Below, one piece after another: positions 4,978-5,032 of a DNA stretch of 5,032 nucleotides (positions within the stretch are counted from its first letter, which is position 1; every line of letters begins with the position of its first letter). Made by a program: the position numbers and the translations under genes. The notes below the pieces were generated by a model, which was given only the letters and a program-made list of their open reading frames with translations, was not told where the DNA came from and made no database searches. The DNA is taken from contig JAUVPY010000255.1 of NCBI GenBank assembly GCA_030598425.1, positions 1 through 5,032 of the forward strand, in the 5' to 3' direction. This DNA comes from Anaerolineae bacterium (GTDB lineage Bacteria; Chloroflexota; Anaerolineae; 4572-78; NAK82).

Positions 4978-5007
4978 TTGCAATCACATAAACGTTTGTG
5001 ATATACT
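4978..5007 (+). promoter_or_regulatory. Promoter toward a gene beyond the right edge, with an operator-like dyad
   Basis: TTGCAA (4978-4983; 4 of 6) and TATACT (5002-5007; 5 of 6) are spaced by 18 bases. The dyad ATCACA-N8-TGTGAT (4983-5002) fills the spacer exactly. Transcription would start near 5014, so the gene must begin to the right of the window. The rest of 4837-4977 holds only the FmdB promoter and no gene that I can see. Confidence 0.5.
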
Positions 5008-5032
5008 TATCATAGGGAAATTTGTACCTTTA

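Overview
The window reads like the chromosome of a moderately GC-rich free-living bacterium. The protein types fit a Chloroflexota (Anaerolineae-like) genome: a NarL-type two-component pair, an FmdB zinc ribbon with a second Cys-rich tail, an NMT1/THI5-type solute-binding lipoprotein and a class I fructose-1,6-bisphosphatase (FBPase). This placement is an inference from protein style, not from a marker gene. There are no tRNA or rRNA genes, CRISPR arrays or transposase genes.

Layout, left to right. (1) 1-285, minus: the N-terminal 95 residues of an ABC transporter substrate-binding lipoprotein that runs off the left edge. It has a strong RBS, a good promoter (-35 at 363-368, -10 at 340-345) and two inverted repeats with the same CCTAT/ATAGG arms. 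(2) 423-650, plus: the C-terminal third of a HEPN-domain protein, apparently a gene remnant. (3) 797-2685, minus: a two-gene operon of a membrane histidine kinase and its NarL/LuxR-type response regulator, overlapping by ATGA. (4) 2686-3139: a 454-base divergent control region with back-to-back sigma70-like promoters for the kinase operon (minus) and fbp (plus). The fbp leader carries an 87-bp element bounded by perfect 16-bp inverted repeats. (5) 3140-4168, plus: a complete class I FBPase. (6) 4272-4391, plus: a 39-residue single-span membrane protein with its own RBS and a possible promoter. It is followed by a strong intrinsic terminator at 4416-4453 and a second hairpin at 4484-4528 that can serve both strands. 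(7) 4600-4836, minus: a 78-residue FmdB-family zinc ribbon protein with a promoter at 4891-4919. (8) 4837-5032: its upstream region, which also holds a plus-strand promoter (4978-5007) pointing to a gene beyond the right edge.

Functionally these look like separate transcription units: nutrient uptake (lipoprotein), signal transduction (kinase and regulator), gluconeogenesis (FBPase) and two small proteins of unknown role. Only the kinase and regulator clearly work together. The kinase and fbp promoters share one divergent region, so shared control by the regulator is possible but unproven. No wholly new multi-gene system is evident. The least explained signals are the inverted repeats found in or next to nearly every promoter, the 87-bp inverted-repeat element in the fbp leader, and the 39-residue membrane protein.
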